A DNA stretch of 64,000 bases from Maribacter aestuarii (GTDB lineage Bacteria > Bacteroidota > Bacteroidia > Flavobacteriales > Flavobacteriaceae), in contig NZ_CP107031.2 of NCBI RefSeq assembly GCF_027474845.2, forward strand, positions 1,874,501-1,938,500. The letters run 5' to 3'. The number at the start of each line of letters is the position of its first letter. The first letter of the stretch is position 1. The position numbers and the translations under genes were made by a program. The notes below the pieces were generated by a model that had not been told where the DNA came from, did no database searches, and saw nothing but the letters and a program-made list of their open reading frames with translations. Shown piece by piece: positions 37,130 to 46,659 of this stretch.

Positions 37130-37858
37130 TTAATGCGACTTTAACTCAGCTGTTATTTCTTTTGATAACATTTCGGCATTCTGTTTTAATCGCCTCCAAG
37201 ATGATATTTGGTTTTGTAAGGAGGCCATTCTGCTAAACAGGGATCCCATAAATTTTTGATCTTTAATGAGATTTTCTAAGTTTAGATTAGGTAATGGTAA
37301 GGTAATATTATAGCGCGCAAAACTTTCTGCGGTACCTATTACTTTCTCATAAGTCTCGGGTCCGGTAATTTCATGATTGTTAACAAATGCACTTTGTTCA
37401 CTTAAAAATCTATTATTTTCAACCTCTTTATAGTATTTAAAAATTAGGCTCCGTAATTTATCTGATTTTATCAATCTCATTGTTCCCGTAGAAACGGCCT
37501 CATTGAAAGTGCCGTCGTTGGCCTGAAAATTAAAATCATTAATGAAGGCCTCCATTTTGTTGATAAAATCTAATTTGTCGCCGGTTAGAGCTGTCATGAT
37601 TTGAGTAGTAGTGTTGGCGGAATCTATTAGTTGATCTAAAAATATGATATCATCTTTTAAATCGTGTTCCGATAGATTGCGGAGAATTCTTTTTTCTTCA
37701 AAGCTATTTTCGCGATTTTTTACAATGGCATTTAATTGGAAGGCAAGCAAAATCCCAATCACTACAAGAATTATCTCTCCAATTGCATAAATAAGATATT
37801 TACTGAATTTGTTTTCGGTCAGTAATCTTTGTCGAATCTTTCTAAAGAATTTTATCAT
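37130..37858 (-). CDS. DUF6090 family membrane protein
   Basis: 242 residues. The N-terminal MIKFFRKIRQRLL...KYLIYAIGEIILVVIGILLAFQLN with one membrane helix is diagnostic of DUF6090, common and unstudied in Flavobacteriia. The rest is a helical extracytoplasmic or cytoplasmic domain. A shorter copy lies 400 bases upstream (38272-38625), so this is a local family. Confidence 0.85.
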   Translation of the reverse strand: MIKFFRKIRQRLLTENKFSKYLIYAIGEIILVVIGILLAFQLNAIVKNRENSFEEKRILRNLSEHDLKDDIIFLDQLIDSANTTTQIMTALTGDKLDFINKMEAFINDFNFQANDGTFNEAVSTGTMRLIKSDKLRSLIFKYYKEVENNRFLSEQSAFVNNHEITGPETYEKVIGTAESFARYNITLPLPNLNLENLIKDQKFMGSLFSRMASLQNQISSWRRLKQNAEMLSKEITAELKSH

Positions 37859-37882
37859 TGGTTAGTGGTTGATGTGCTTTCG

Positions 37883-38191
37883 CTATTTATTTTGTTCCTT
37901 ATTTATTAGTTCGATAATAACACCTATTTCCTTTTGCATTTTTTCCAATCTCTCTATGGTTTCAAGTTGAGATATACTTTTCCAACGATGTATCCCTTCA
38001 TAAACTAAAATCAATTCCTTTAAATTTTTATCAATATTTAAAAATTCTTTCATCTCAGGTTGATTTTCCAAGCGTTTTGGCAGCGTTGTCGCACCCAGTA
38101 AAGAACTCAATTTTTGCGTAATCTCCTGTTGTCCTTTACTCGTGTCTTCAAAACGTTTTATGGTAAGGTCTTGTAGACGTTCTAGATTCAT
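37883..38191 (-). CDS. Small hypothetical helical protein
   Basis: 102 residues, charged and helical (LKELILVYEGIHRWKS, LEKMQKEIGVIIELIN), probably coiled-coil. No signal or membrane segment. Lies between two DUF6090 genes. Function unknown. Confidence 0.6.
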   Translation of the reverse strand: MNLERLQDLTIKRFEDTSKGQQEITQKLSSLLGATTLPKRLENQPEMKEFLNIDKNLKELILVYEGIHRWKSISQLETIERLEKMQKEIGVIIELINKEQNK

Positions 38192-38271
38192 TAACTTATT
38201 TCGTATGAGTGAAGGAATTAAGCCAATGTCACCCGTGTTGTGAAGCGACTCGATAGTATTGGTATTAAATA

Positions 38272-38625
38272 TTAGCGGGGTGATATTAAAGTAAGTTTAG
38301 AAATCTGTCCATAGGCTTTAAGCGGGGTCAAGCCTTCATTGTTATATGAAATTAAATATTTATTATATTCTTTTTGGTGATTGCTGAATTCTTCAATGGT
38401 ATATTGGACAGCGCTAATGTCATTACTTAAATCGTCTAATAATTGCACATAATAATCTTGCTTCTTTGCTTCTGATTTTCGGTCTTCATTCCAATTATTA
38501 ATCTGAAGTGCTATGAGAATTCCAATAACTACAAGGATTATTTCTCCTATGGCATACTTTAAGTACTTTCCAGTTTTTCCTTCTGAAAGCAGATTTTGTC
38601 GAATTTTTCTAAAGAATTTTATCAT
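38272..38625 (-). CDS. Short DUF6090 protein, probably truncated copy
   Basis: 117 residues against about 240 for the full neighbour at 37130. The N-terminal IGEIILVVIGILIALQINNWNE membrane region is intact, but the reading ends at about residue 117 in an unrelated tail (KLTLISPR). Could be a pseudogene remnant or a short family member. Partial homology with the neighbour suggests duplication. Confidence 0.7.
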   Translation of the reverse strand: MIKFFRKIRQNLLSEGKTGKYLKYAIGEIILVVIGILIALQINNWNEDRKSEAKKQDYYVQLLDDLSNDISAVQYTIEEFSNHQKEYNKYLISYNNEGLTPLKAYGQISKLTLISPR

Positions 38626-38765
38626 TAGTTAATGGTTGGTTATAATTAGGTACAACGACTCGTTTAAGAATAGTTACGGGTTTACATGCGAGGAATTTCA
38701 GTAGAAAATTCAGCTGTAGTAAACTTGCAACTACCTTTGATTAAGGCCAAAATAGAGCAATTTTT

Positions 38766-39227
38766 TTATTCATTATTTATCTTAAGCCAGTGCTCATAAG
38801 TAACGACTCGTTTTTCTTCGTTTCCTCTAGTCTTTCCAGGTAAAAGTCCAATGAATTCAAGATAATGCCCATCCGGGTCGCTAAAATATATGGATACTGC
38901 CGGCATCCAACAAAAAACCATTGGCTTTTCATTGTCGTCCTGTAGAAAGTTCCAATAATTTAAGTCATGAGATTTTAAAAAATCTATAGATTCATTTATA
39001 ATCCAATCGGGGTCACATTCAAAAGCGAAATGTCGTAAATCAATTTCTTCCTTTGGTTTTTCCCATAATCCAAGCATCGCCTGTTTATCTTTTCCTATCC
39101 AGAAAAAGGCAGTTCTACGTTCCGCTCCAAAACGACATTGTTTTAGTCCAAGAACTTTAGTGTAAAACTCGATTGAATTTTCTAGATTTTCAACATACAA
39201 ATGGGTTTCATAAAGTCCTTTAATCAT
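38766..39227 (-). CDS. VOC family (glyoxalase/dioxygenase-fold) protein
   Basis: 153 residues. VOC fold: THLYVENLENSIEFYTKVLGL at the N-terminus, metal-ligand candidates His in RHFAFEC and Glu in GHYLEFIG, and SIYFSDPDGHYLEFIG. Members include glyoxalase I, fosfomycin-resistance proteins and dioxygenases; substrate cannot be told from this sequence. Single-gene unit in the minus-strand accessory run. Confidence 0.88.
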   Translation of the reverse strand: MIKGLYETHLYVENLENSIEFYTKVLGLKQCRFGAERRTAFFWIGKDKQAMLGLWEKPKEEIDLRHFAFECDPDWIINESIDFLKSHDLNYWNFLQDDNEKPMVFCWMPAVSIYFSDPDGHYLEFIGLLPGKTRGNEEKRVVTYEHWLKINNE

Positions 39228-39355
39228 AATCTATTTTCGTTTTTTAAATGCTTTAATATGGTTTTGTAGATGAAAATTAGCGGATATTAAGTACTGATTT
39301 TTGGTTCATTATCTTCGCTTTAAGCACCAAGAAACCACTATTCTTTATATGCTGG

Positions 39356-40618
39356 CTATTCTACGTTCAGTTTATCAAAATATTCATTCATTTTATCCCA
39401 AACTGCATAATATTCTAATTCTCTAGCTCTCTCGTCATTTCCCATATCACAGTTGATTACAATGTATCTTCCAATCTTTTTTTCTTTGTCAAAATACATC
39501 CAAGTAGCAACTCCAGCGTCACCACCTGAATGTCCTATATAACCCAATGCGCTATGTCCAATGAATAGGGCAGGACTATAATCGCCATTATAGGGATTCC
39601 CAGCATTTCGTGATTCAAAGTTCTGTTCTTCTAAATGTTCGGTGAAGAGTTCTCTGTAGCTTTCTTTTTTTAGTAATGTACCTTCTCCTGAATAACCTTT
39701 AATCAATTCAACTAAATACTTTGCCATATCACTACTTGATGAAATCAACATTCCATCAGGGAAAGTTATAGCGGTATAAAAAGGCAACAATGTATTATCA
39801 TTTCTATATAATCTTGAATGCTTTTGTATATCCACATTTTCTAGTGACCAACCTGATGAATTCATCCCTAATGGTTTTAAGATATGTTCTTCCGTAAATG
39901 AATCAAATAATTGGCCTGTTGCTTTTTCGATAACCAATGCACACAATGTAGCACCTATGTTTGAATAGTTATATCGTTCTCCCGGTTTGAAGTTGATGTA
40001 ATTATCATCTTGATAATATGCACCATTTACTGCTAAATATCCGTTTAAATATTCTTCCATTGGAATATTTAGTTCAGGTGGATTCAATCTTTGAGCGGGA
40101 TAATCTGTACTTACATTGGTCAAGTCTTGATTCTCTGTAAGAATCCAAGCTCGATTCATATATTGTTCCGTATCATTAATTCCAGAAGTATGTGTTGCTA
40201 ATTGTCTTATAGTAATCGTTTCATTTGGATAATTTGGGTTTATTACTTTAAAGGGCAAATAATTCTCAATCGGGTCCTCTAAATCTAGCTTCCCCATTTC
40301 TTTAGCTTTCATTAAGGCAATACCAATTAGGGTTTTAGAAACCGAAGCAATATGCTGGATGGTGTTTTCGTCATACTTCACTTTTGTTTCAAGATTAGAT
40401 AATCCAAAGCCTTTTTCATAGAGCACGCCGTCTTGGTTGACCATAGCAACTGCAAATCCAATTATTTCCCCATTTTTTTGAATGGAATCCAATTCCGCTG
40501 TTAAAGAATCCTTTGTAATTTGGTTTTCACTTATTATTAAATTGTCGGTATTTTTTTTACTTTGATTACAAGATGAAAGAGTAATTGCTATAACAAATAC
40601 TACGGCTAATTTTTTCAT
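39356..40618 (-). CDS. Serine hydrolase (beta-lactamase family/class C-like) lipoprotein
   Basis: 420 residues from the ATG at 40618; an upstream ATG (40636) is less likely. Signal with lipobox SSC. SxxK motif SVSK in IASVSKTLIGIAL, then YSN in RYNYSNIGA, and GHSGG near the C-terminus: the penicillin-binding/class C beta-lactamase fold. May be a D,D-peptidase, esterase or lactamase; unproven. Clearly paralogous with the gene at 49904 (shared GFGFS, TIRQLATHTSxI and AKTLIGI blocks). Confidence 0.9.
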   Translation of the reverse strand: MKKLAVVFVIAITLSSCNQSKKNTDNLIISENQITKDSLTAELDSIQKNGEIIGFAVAMVNQDGVLYEKGFGLSNLETKVKYDENTIQHIASVSKTLIGIALMKAKEMGKLDLEDPIENYLPFKVINPNYPNETITIRQLATHTSGINDTEQYMNRAWILTENQDLTNVSTDYPAQRLNPPELNIPMEEYLNGYLAVNGAYYQDDNYINFKPGERYNYSNIGATLCALVIEKATGQLFDSFTEEHILKPLGMNSSGWSLENVDIQKHSRLYRNDNTLLPFYTAITFPDGMLISSSSDMAKYLVELIKGYSGEGTLLKKESYRELFTEHLEEQNFESRNAGNPYNGDYSPALFIGHSALGYIGHSGGDAGVATWMYFDKEKKIGRYIVINCDMGNDERARELEYYAVWDKMNEYFDKLNVE

Positions 40619-40636
40619 TTGTTCTATTGGTTTCAT

Positions 40637-40981
40637 TTAAGGATTAAAAAATTGGATTCTTGTTAAAGTTTAGTTTCAGCCTGCGCTTAACGGAAGCACT
40701 ATACTTAGTGCAACCGTGGAATTTAGGTTCCTGTTTCGAAGGTACGTAAAAACATAAAGGCCATATGAAATTGAAGGGTCTCGCATAAACTTCAGTTAAG
40801 GGTTATCATACGTTAATTTTTTGTTCGGTATTTAAATTAGTTATACCGACTGGATTTTAGCCTGTTCTGAGCTTAATCTTGGGGTAGTCCAGTCACGGAC
40901 CGGAGGAGACCAATCGATGAACACCTTTGAAAATAAATTGTGGTGATTTATGGTAGGAAATACAGTTTTTATTATTCCTTG
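40637..40981. repeat. Cassette spacer with attC-like end
   Basis: The spacer between the serine hydrolase start and the VOC gene. At 40681-40716 it shows CTGCGCTTAACGGAAGCACT and then a hairpin GCACTA/TAGTGC (loop TACT), closely matching the spacer at 47926-48132. A further inverted repeat GACTGGA ... TCCAGTC follows (about 40847-40891). No frame is credible. It marks the left limit of the clearly repeated cassette array. Confidence 0.6.
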
Positions 40982-41359
40982 TTATTCTATTCGCCAAGGT
41001 GGATGCAACCTGTTTTCTCCACCATAAAAAAGTATCAATTGATTTCCGTCAATATCCTTCAGTCTTGCTTCCCTCCACAACCATTTTTGGTCAGTTGGTT
41101 CATGGTCAAATTCAATTCCGTGTCTTTTTATTGTTTCAACTTGTTCATCAAGGTTCTCACATTCAAAATAAATATAAATTCCTTCTCCTTTTGGTAATTC
41201 CTCCGTTTTATGAATTGAGAAAGTCGAATTTCCATTAGGGCATTCAAACCTTGCGTAGTGGGGTAGAGCTTCTACAATTAATTTAAGTCCCAGTTTTTCA
41301 TAAAAAGGGACTGATTTTGTCAAATCCAATGAGGGAACCGTTACTTGGTTTAAGTTCAT
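40982..41359 (-). CDS. Small VOC family protein
   Basis: 125 residues. Single VOC domain: LNQVTVPSLDLTKSVPFYEKLG at the start, HYARFECPNGNSTFSIH, and a C-terminal DIDGNQLILFYGG. The canonical metal Glu is replaced by the GNQ region, so activity is uncertain. Cytoplasmic, probably a cassette gene. Confidence 0.82.
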   Translation of the reverse strand: MNLNQVTVPSLDLTKSVPFYEKLGLKLIVEALPHYARFECPNGNSTFSIHKTEELPKGEGIYIYFECENLDEQVETIKRHGIEFDHEPTDQKWLWREARLKDIDGNQLILFYGGENRLHPPWRIE

Positions 41360-41530
41360 ACTTTTCTTAATTGATTAATGTTACATACAAAGGTTTTGTG
41401 GATGAGTAGTAGTGGAATTTAAACCACCAACCTCTCAGATAATGCTGAACTTTGATTCGTCTATTTATATTTCAAAATAACACTGGACCAGTTATTACTA
41501 TACGCCATAATAGCGATTATTTTAGTATAA

Positions 41531-42634
41531 TCATTCATCGTAAGTTTTAAAACCCTCCAAGTGTTTTGCGGCTTCCTCCAAATCCATTATCAGAAAACCA
41601 AAACCTACACCAGGTTCTGTATTATCTTTCCCTATCTGAAAACATAAATATTTCCCATCGTCTGAAATTACTCCTTGATTGGCCTTGTAGCCTTTATAGT
41701 TAGTAAAATACGTTAATCTTTGCATTTCCCCGGACCCATCTAATTTTAATTTGTACAGGTCAAGCAGTGGCCAGGCATTTTTCTCGGAGGGCCCGTGTTC
41801 TACTAGTGTGTGCTGCCCATCAGGGAATATTCCTTCAGGCTCATCGTAGCAGCAGGGAGAATTAGTGATGGTTCTATATTTCCCTGTTTCGCTATCAACC
41901 ATATAAACATCCGTATTATTTCCATTGTTAATGGTATAGACGGCAAATGTTACTTTTATATCCTCAGGAGGAACAAGACTCTGTGTTTCAAGACTTGCGT
42001 GCCCCAGTGAAAATGGCAACTGTTTTGAATCAAAAATTGTTCTTTCGTTGGCTAAACTGGGTATTCCGTCCTGATAAATGATTTCGGCCATTAATAGCTT
42101 TGCCCTATTTTTCCCAAGCTCAGGTAACTGGCGATCTCGATGTGTCCAGGCTATTCTCGTCCTATTTCTGGAAACGGCCGGCCCTTCTGCGCAAAGGGTA
42201 TTTAAAGGAACCGGGGGTGTTTCACCACTTTTGTCCATGACGTACAACCAGGTAAGGTCACGAGCCTTGTCCCTTTCGGCATTGTCAGTAGGATCAAAAA
42301 GCTCCTTTGGACCGGACAGTAGAATATCTCCGTTTGATAAATACATCGCTCTGGTAAAACCGTAATGATTAAAATGTCTGGTTTTTGGACGTATTATTCC
42401 GGTTGCTAATTCCATTTCATATACTTCGCCCATTGGCTTGTCCAAAAATAGAATGAAGCGGCCGTCATGAGACCAATCCGGACGTTCTCCAAAACCGCTT
42501 ACAAGCCTTGTATATGGTGGCAAACTATCTATGGGACTCGTGTTGATTAGATTAGGTACTGATATTTCTTGCCCTTGTCCATAGAAAATTGTTAATAGTA
42601 GAAGGCATAAAAGGAGAATTTGTCGGAATAGCAT
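41531..42634 (-). CDS. TolB-like beta-propeller exported protein
   Basis: 367 residues from the ATG at 42634 (MLFRQILLLCLLLL); an ATG at 42655 is also possible. Signal peptide, then WD40/PD40-like strands with repeated DxDGxxLxFxxxK patterns (SHDGRFILFLDKPMGEVYEM, NTDVYMVDSETGKYRTI, PDGQHTLVEHGPSEK) typical of TolB-like propellers. A periplasmic or surface binding protein; partner unknown. Single-gene unit. Confidence 0.82.
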   Translation of the reverse strand: MLFRQILLLCLLLLTIFYGQGQEISVPNLINTSPIDSLPPYTRLVSGFGERPDWSHDGRFILFLDKPMGEVYEMELATGIIRPKTRHFNHYGFTRAMYLSNGDILLSGPKELFDPTDNAERDKARDLTWLYVMDKSGETPPVPLNTLCAEGPAVSRNRTRIAWTHRDRQLPELGKNRAKLLMAEIIYQDGIPSLANERTIFDSKQLPFSLGHASLETQSLVPPEDIKVTFAVYTINNGNNTDVYMVDSETGKYRTITNSPCCYDEPEGIFPDGQHTLVEHGPSEKNAWPLLDLYKLKLDGSGEMQRLTYFTNYKGYKANQGVISDDGKYLCFQIGKDNTEPGVGFGFLIMDLEEAAKHLEGFKTYDE

Positions 42635-42655
42635 GTTTTTTTTTAATATTATCAT

Positions 42656-43002
42656 AAGGTCGAATTTTAAAATTGCTGCGGATAAAAGTTAGATAAAATT
42701 ATTGCTAATGGTCTCGGCTATGATTACGATGTGGAACTATACTCAGCATTATTCCGCTGACATCCAGCCGAACCTAAAGATAGTATTTGTGCGTGATTTC
42801 CGTTTGGGAAATCTGCAAGCAATAAATTTTAGACTCTGTTATCGTTTGCGGTTACCACATGAGTACACCGTCTCCGTTGCGTTTTGAAATAGTTTTTATA
42901 ATTCCGTAGGCGATGGAATTCCAGCGTTTTCATTTTCAAGTATGTTTAGCTAGTCAATTCCGCCCTAGCAAGAAGTCTATTCGTAAACTTGCTCGAAAAC
43001 AG
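42656..43002. repeat. Cassette spacer region
   Basis: 347 bases with no convincing frame on either strand. It contains GTTTAGCTAGTCAATTCC (about 42947-42964), a variant of the GTTCAGGTCAATT cassette-end motif found at 43238-43250 and elsewhere. Confidence 0.4.
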
Positions 43003-43176
43003 TTAATTATTTTTATTTTTCGGCGGTATTGAAATTACAGTTCCAATTAGCGCGATTCCGATAAATATTGCGGAATAAGTGTTGAAAGTATCCTTTTCCG
43101 AGATATAAGACCAAATTCCAACTCCGACTGCTACAATTCCCAATATGATTAAGAAAATTTTAGTTGGTTTTTCCAT
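43003..43176 (-). CDS. Small two-helix membrane protein
   Basis: 57 residues: MEKPTKIFLIILGIVAVGVG, then IWSYISEKDTFNTYSAIFIG, then ALIGTVISIPPKNKNN, two membrane helices with a short loop. The frame is clean with a good start and stop. It sits between two spacer sequences in the cassette array (ends at 42947-42964 and 43238-43250), so it looks like a one-gene cassette. Function unknown. Confidence 0.7.
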   Translation of the reverse strand: MEKPTKIFLIILGIVAVGVGIWSYISEKDTFNTYSAIFIGIALIGTVISIPPKNKNN

Positions 43177-43237
43177 TGTTTATTTTGAGTTTGGGTAGTT
43201 GCTAATAGTTTTTCACAATAAGGGCTAACCACAGGTG

Positions 43238-43400
43238 AATTGACCTGAACGGTCTCGTCTATGAGCAGTTGCTTGTCTTAGCGGTTAATTTTACTAGTAC
43301 ACACCAAACTGAAAATCCGTTGGAATTCTCAAAAGCATGCCCTAAGCCTGCTGAAGGGTAAGCAAGAACGGCGCCATTACTTATAACCAATGTTGGCAAC
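43238..43400. repeat. Cassette junction with attC-like spacer
   Basis: AATTGACCTGAAC (43238-43250) followed by 150 bases ending GTTGGCAAC (43392-43400), directly ahead of the stop codon of the serine hydrolase gene. The segment resembles 49767-49895 (shared TATGA..AGTTG and CTGAAAAT blocks, and the GTTGGCAACTG end), so it is a copy of one attC-like site family. Confidence 0.65.
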
Positions 43401-43408
43401 TGCTTTTT

Positions 43409-45064
43409 TTAATTAATGAGGTAAGGTAAAATATTCTCCTCAAAAATCATTTCTGGTTGTTGTGTTTTTCCATTTCTATAGTTTCCAGATGTGATAACAA
43501 CAACTGTTTTTAAGCAAGGAACAACAAAAATATATTGACCACCAGTTCCTCTGGCTTCAATTGATTCTATAATTTTTCCGTTTATTCGATAATTGTGGTG
43601 CCACCACAAATATCCATAGCCATTTTTTTCTGGAACATTGTCTAAATTACGGTAGTTCTTAATTGACTTTTTAACCCATTTTTTAGATAAAATACGTTTT
43701 GATTCCCATTTCCCCTTATTTAGATAGAGTTCCCCAAATTTCAACATATCTTTTGGTGTGAGGTACATTCCACCTCCAAAATATGGCCTTCCGTTTCTGT
43801 CAGTTTGTATGATATAATTCGAGATTTCAAGTTTTTGAAAAAGGTATTTATCCATAAACAATTCTAAAGGTTCAGCAATAACCGAATCCATTGCAACGCC
43901 AAGTAAAAATGGATTTGCTGAACCATAATTTGCCTCTGTATTGGGTTCGTTTATCATTCTTGCTTTTAAAACGGTTTCTACCCAATCTCTAGTAGGTTGG
44001 TAATTGTTTTCTGATGCTGATGATTTTCTCACGCTTGTATAATCGTCTGCATCTAGTCCAGAACTCATTGTTAAAAGGCTCTGAATGTCAATTTCTTCTT
44101 TTAAGCTGTCTTTCAGTGTTTGATATTTAGCGGGTAAAAAGTCAAAAATGGATTGCTCAACACTTGAGAAAAGTGATTTATCTTTTATTATACCAACGAT
44201 AGCAGATGAAATACTTTTAGAGGCTGAACGCATATCGTGAGGGATATTGGCATTGTAGCCATCAAAATAATTTTCATAAACTACTTTTCCTTTTTTTGAA
44301 ATTAAAACGGAATGTGTGTTAGGTAGTGAATCCTTGGAAATGAGCTCTTCTATTTCTTTTAGGTTAAGAATAGAAGTTTTATTCTCATTATGAAATCCGC
44401 CAATTTCCCAATCGGTTTTAGATTTCTTTAGTTTTATTTCTGTAATGGCGTTTTCGCCTAAAAAGACAGTCAAAAGGATTTTTTCAGCCATTAACTTCCC
44501 TTTAAACTGCATTCCTGTTTTGAAGTCAGTAAATGAAATCAAATCATTTTCTTTTTGAAAATTATCACACCAGGTTCCTGTAAATCTGTTGTCACCAAAA
44601 ATGGGATAAGCTTGATAGTCATTTCCTTCTCCATTTTCAAGACTTAAATAGAAATCAAGAGATTTTAATTCATCGATAATTAAAATATTCCAAGTGCCTG
44701 TGAAAGAGTTATTCCTTGATTGTGTTAGTTTTAAATGATAAAGAAGCATTCCAGACTTAATAAACCCATTGATTTCCTTACCATTTTCAGATAATTGGCC
44801 TTTAAAAGAATAGTTTTGGGCAAAGGGTATTTCTATTATTGAAGGGCTTGTTGAATCAAAAGGATAATCGATTATAGTTTGCTTGTTCGAAATTTTGAAT
44901 TTGGTATTTTCAAGTCCTAAATTTTCTATTTCTACTTTTAGGACAAATGTTTTTGTATTTTCTATTTTTCCTTCCCAACCGCTTGTATATTCTGCCATAT
45001 TTTGGGCATAGGTTGAAAATGTAAAAAGAAGAAAGACTAGAAAGAGGATGTTTTTAATTCTCAT
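43409..45064 (-). CDS. Serine hydrolase with N-terminal lipocalin-like beta domain
   Basis: 551 residues. Signal peptide (MRIKNILFLVFLLFTFSTYAQ), an N-terminal beta-rich region (about 25-225), then a beta-lactamase-family domain with SxxK in RSASKSISSAIVG, a Tyr motif in ANYGSANPF and RGTGGQYIFVVP. Likely periplasmic or secreted hydrolase. Lies 70 bases after the AraC-type gene on the same strand without an attC-like spacer between, so the two may travel as one two-gene cassette. Confidence 0.88.
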   Translation of the reverse strand: MRIKNILFLVFLLFTFSTYAQNMAEYTSGWEGKIENTKTFVLKVEIENLGLENTKFKISNKQTIIDYPFDSTSPSIIEIPFAQNYSFKGQLSENGKEINGFIKSGMLLYHLKLTQSRNNSFTGTWNILIIDELKSLDFYLSLENGEGNDYQAYPIFGDNRFTGTWCDNFQKENDLISFTDFKTGMQFKGKLMAEKILLTVFLGENAITEIKLKKSKTDWEIGGFHNENKTSILNLKEIEELISKDSLPNTHSVLISKKGKVVYENYFDGYNANIPHDMRSASKSISSAIVGIIKDKSLFSSVEQSIFDFLPAKYQTLKDSLKEEIDIQSLLTMSSGLDADDYTSVRKSSASENNYQPTRDWVETVLKARMINEPNTEANYGSANPFLLGVAMDSVIAEPLELFMDKYLFQKLEISNYIIQTDRNGRPYFGGGMYLTPKDMLKFGELYLNKGKWESKRILSKKWVKKSIKNYRNLDNVPEKNGYGYLWWHHNYRINGKIIESIEARGTGGQYIFVVPCLKTVVVITSGNYRNGKTQQPEMIFEENILPYLIN

Positions 45065-45134
45065 TTTTTGATTGATTTATGATGAATTGTAAAGATGAGA
45101 TTAAAAAACTATCAGAAATTGTATAGAATTAACA

Positions 45135-45935
45135 TTACGAAATGTTCTTCAATAGTTTTGAAGGTGTCGTCTTGTAGATACGCTTAAAGCTAGTAATGAA
45201 ATGACTTTGGTCGTAAAAACCACATTGATAACAAATTTCTGTCAATGAATATTTATTAGAAGTTAGCAAGCAAAGAGCTTGGTTAAGCTTTATCAATCGA
45301 ATGTAATTGCCAAGACTTGTTCCAAAATATCGGTTGAATTCTCTAGATAGATGTACAGGGTGGATTCTTAGTTTCGAACTTAAACTTTTTAAAGAATAGT
45401 CTATTTTTTCCTCAATTAGTAATTCCTCAAGTTGCTTTACCCAAATTGGTTTTTTGAAGCTCCCTTTTTTAGATTCCTTTATCGTATGAAATATATCGGC
45501 CAAATTACTCTCAATACTTAAATTTGAATACTGATCGTTAATTTTAGTTTCAATAAATATCTGATTCATCAGATTCTTAATTATTGCATTCTGTAGATTG
45601 ATACTCCCTTCAAAATCCGTTATTTGAATATCAAGATTTGAAAACCAATCCTCATTCATTTCAATATGAAAACCTCTTGTAAATTCAGGTGGCTTTGTAT
45701 TATAGTGCGCGTCTTGCCAATTATGGAATAGTAAGCTTCCTGGCTGTAAATAGTAGGATTCCCTTTTGTTGGATTCAAATAATTTGCCTTGAAGTAAATA
45801 AGTAAAATATGGATTTTCGTGATAATGCCAATCAACTTTTCTGTGTGTGTATTCTGTATCTGTGATTATTAAATTTTCAAAAGCTGATTTTCGGTAATGT
45901 GTTCCGTAAAATTCTCCTGTATTTAGTTTATTCAT
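45135..45935 (-). CDS. AraC-family transcription regulator with cupin sensor
   Basis: 266 residues. The N-terminal cupin-type effector domain (RKVDWHYHENPYFTYLLQGK) and the C-terminal AraC DNA-binding domain (IHPVHLSREFNRYFG, ICYQCGFYDQSHFITSFKR). No membrane segment. Its downstream neighbour is the serine hydrolase at 43409, its probable target or partner. Confidence 0.9.
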   Translation of the reverse strand: MNKLNTGEFYGTHYRKSAFENLIITDTEYTHRKVDWHYHENPYFTYLLQGKLFESNKRESYYLQPGSLLFHNWQDAHYNTKPPEFTRGFHIEMNEDWFSNLDIQITDFEGSINLQNAIIKNLMNQIFIETKINDQYSNLSIESNLADIFHTIKESKKGSFKKPIWVKQLEELLIEEKIDYSLKSLSSKLRIHPVHLSREFNRYFGTSLGNYIRLIKLNQALCLLTSNKYSLTEICYQCGFYDQSHFITSFKRIYKTTPSKLLKNIS

Positions 45936-45960
45936 TTTGTTTCATCAGCCTTTTGGTAAC

Positions 45961-46143
45961 GGTTGAACTATGAACAGTACGGGAGCAAACTAACGTTTGC
46001 TTTCCGTCACACACATAGTAATTTTTTTTCTTTTTCTGGCCAAAGCAAAATCCAAAAGATTTTGCGGACTTCATAAAAATACACAAACCTCTCGTAAAGC
46101 CCGAAGCCCGTTTTGTTTATAGTATATGTTTTGTGAAGATTTT
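45961..46143. repeat. attC-like spacer (CATAGTTCAACCGTT family)
   Basis: Read on the plus strand it begins AACGGTTGAACTATGAACAG and ends GTTTATAGTATATG. It shares CAAAGC(G/A)AAATCC(C/-)AAAAGATTT(T/G)GCGGAC and ACGCAAACC-type blocks with the spacers at 48663-48857 and 55588-55777. Thus three members of one site family. Confidence 0.6.
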
Positions 46144-46635
46144 TTAGAGTTTGTGAGTTCTCCAGCTACAGTCCCTTTCATTAGGATTTGCTGTTAAGCA
46201 AGTTTGAAATTTTATTAACTTCCATCCATCATCTTTTTTCTGGACTATAAATTTTAGAGAATTGAATGACTTATCAGCCCAAAAAATTATTTCATATTTA
46301 GACTTATTTACTTTTACTGTTTCAATAGAGGCTGCTTTTTCAACATGGGAATATCTTGGAGGGTTTCTAAAATTTAAGCCAGATAACGTTCTGTTTTGTT
46401 TTCCAAACGCATATTGTTCAAACAATAAATTAAAGTCGTTAACAAATGCATTAGCCTTATAGTCAGAATTACCGAACGCTTTAGTTTCTAATTTGTCTGC
46501 TTTATATGCAAACTCTTGGCACATTTGAATGATTTGTTTTTCCTCTTGTTCCATTTTTGTGTTATTTCCATTTGATTTGCAGCTAACAAATTGAATTCTT
46601 ATTAAAGAACACATTATCGCTGTATACTTTATCAT
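46144..46635 (-). CDS. Hypothetical exported protein
   Basis: 163 residues from the ATG at 46635 (MIKYTAIMCSLIRIQFVSCKSN); an ATG at 46674 would place 13 codons inside the attC-like core GTTAGGC, so it is rejected. A signal-like segment with Cys (FVSC) points to a lipoprotein. The rest (FAYKADKLETKAFGN, VNKSKYEIIFWADKSFNSLKFIVQ, KDDGWKLI) suggests a small alpha/beta domain similar to NTF2-like folds, but not firmly. Function unknown. Confidence 0.65.
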   Translation of the reverse strand: MIKYTAIMCSLIRIQFVSCKSNGNNTKMEQEEKQIIQMCQEFAYKADKLETKAFGNSDYKANAFVNDFNLLFEQYAFGKQNRTLSGLNFRNPPRYSHVEKAASIETVKVNKSKYEIIFWADKSFNSLKFIVQKKDDGWKLIKFQTCLTANPNERDCSWRTHKL

Positions 46636-46659
46636 ATGTTTTTCCACCTTACGCCTAAC

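Noticed and set aside
36072..40636. Extension of the cassette array to 36072
   Set aside because: Genes run in the same direction, but I could not find clear paired ends or repeat spacers below 40681, so I left them out of the array.
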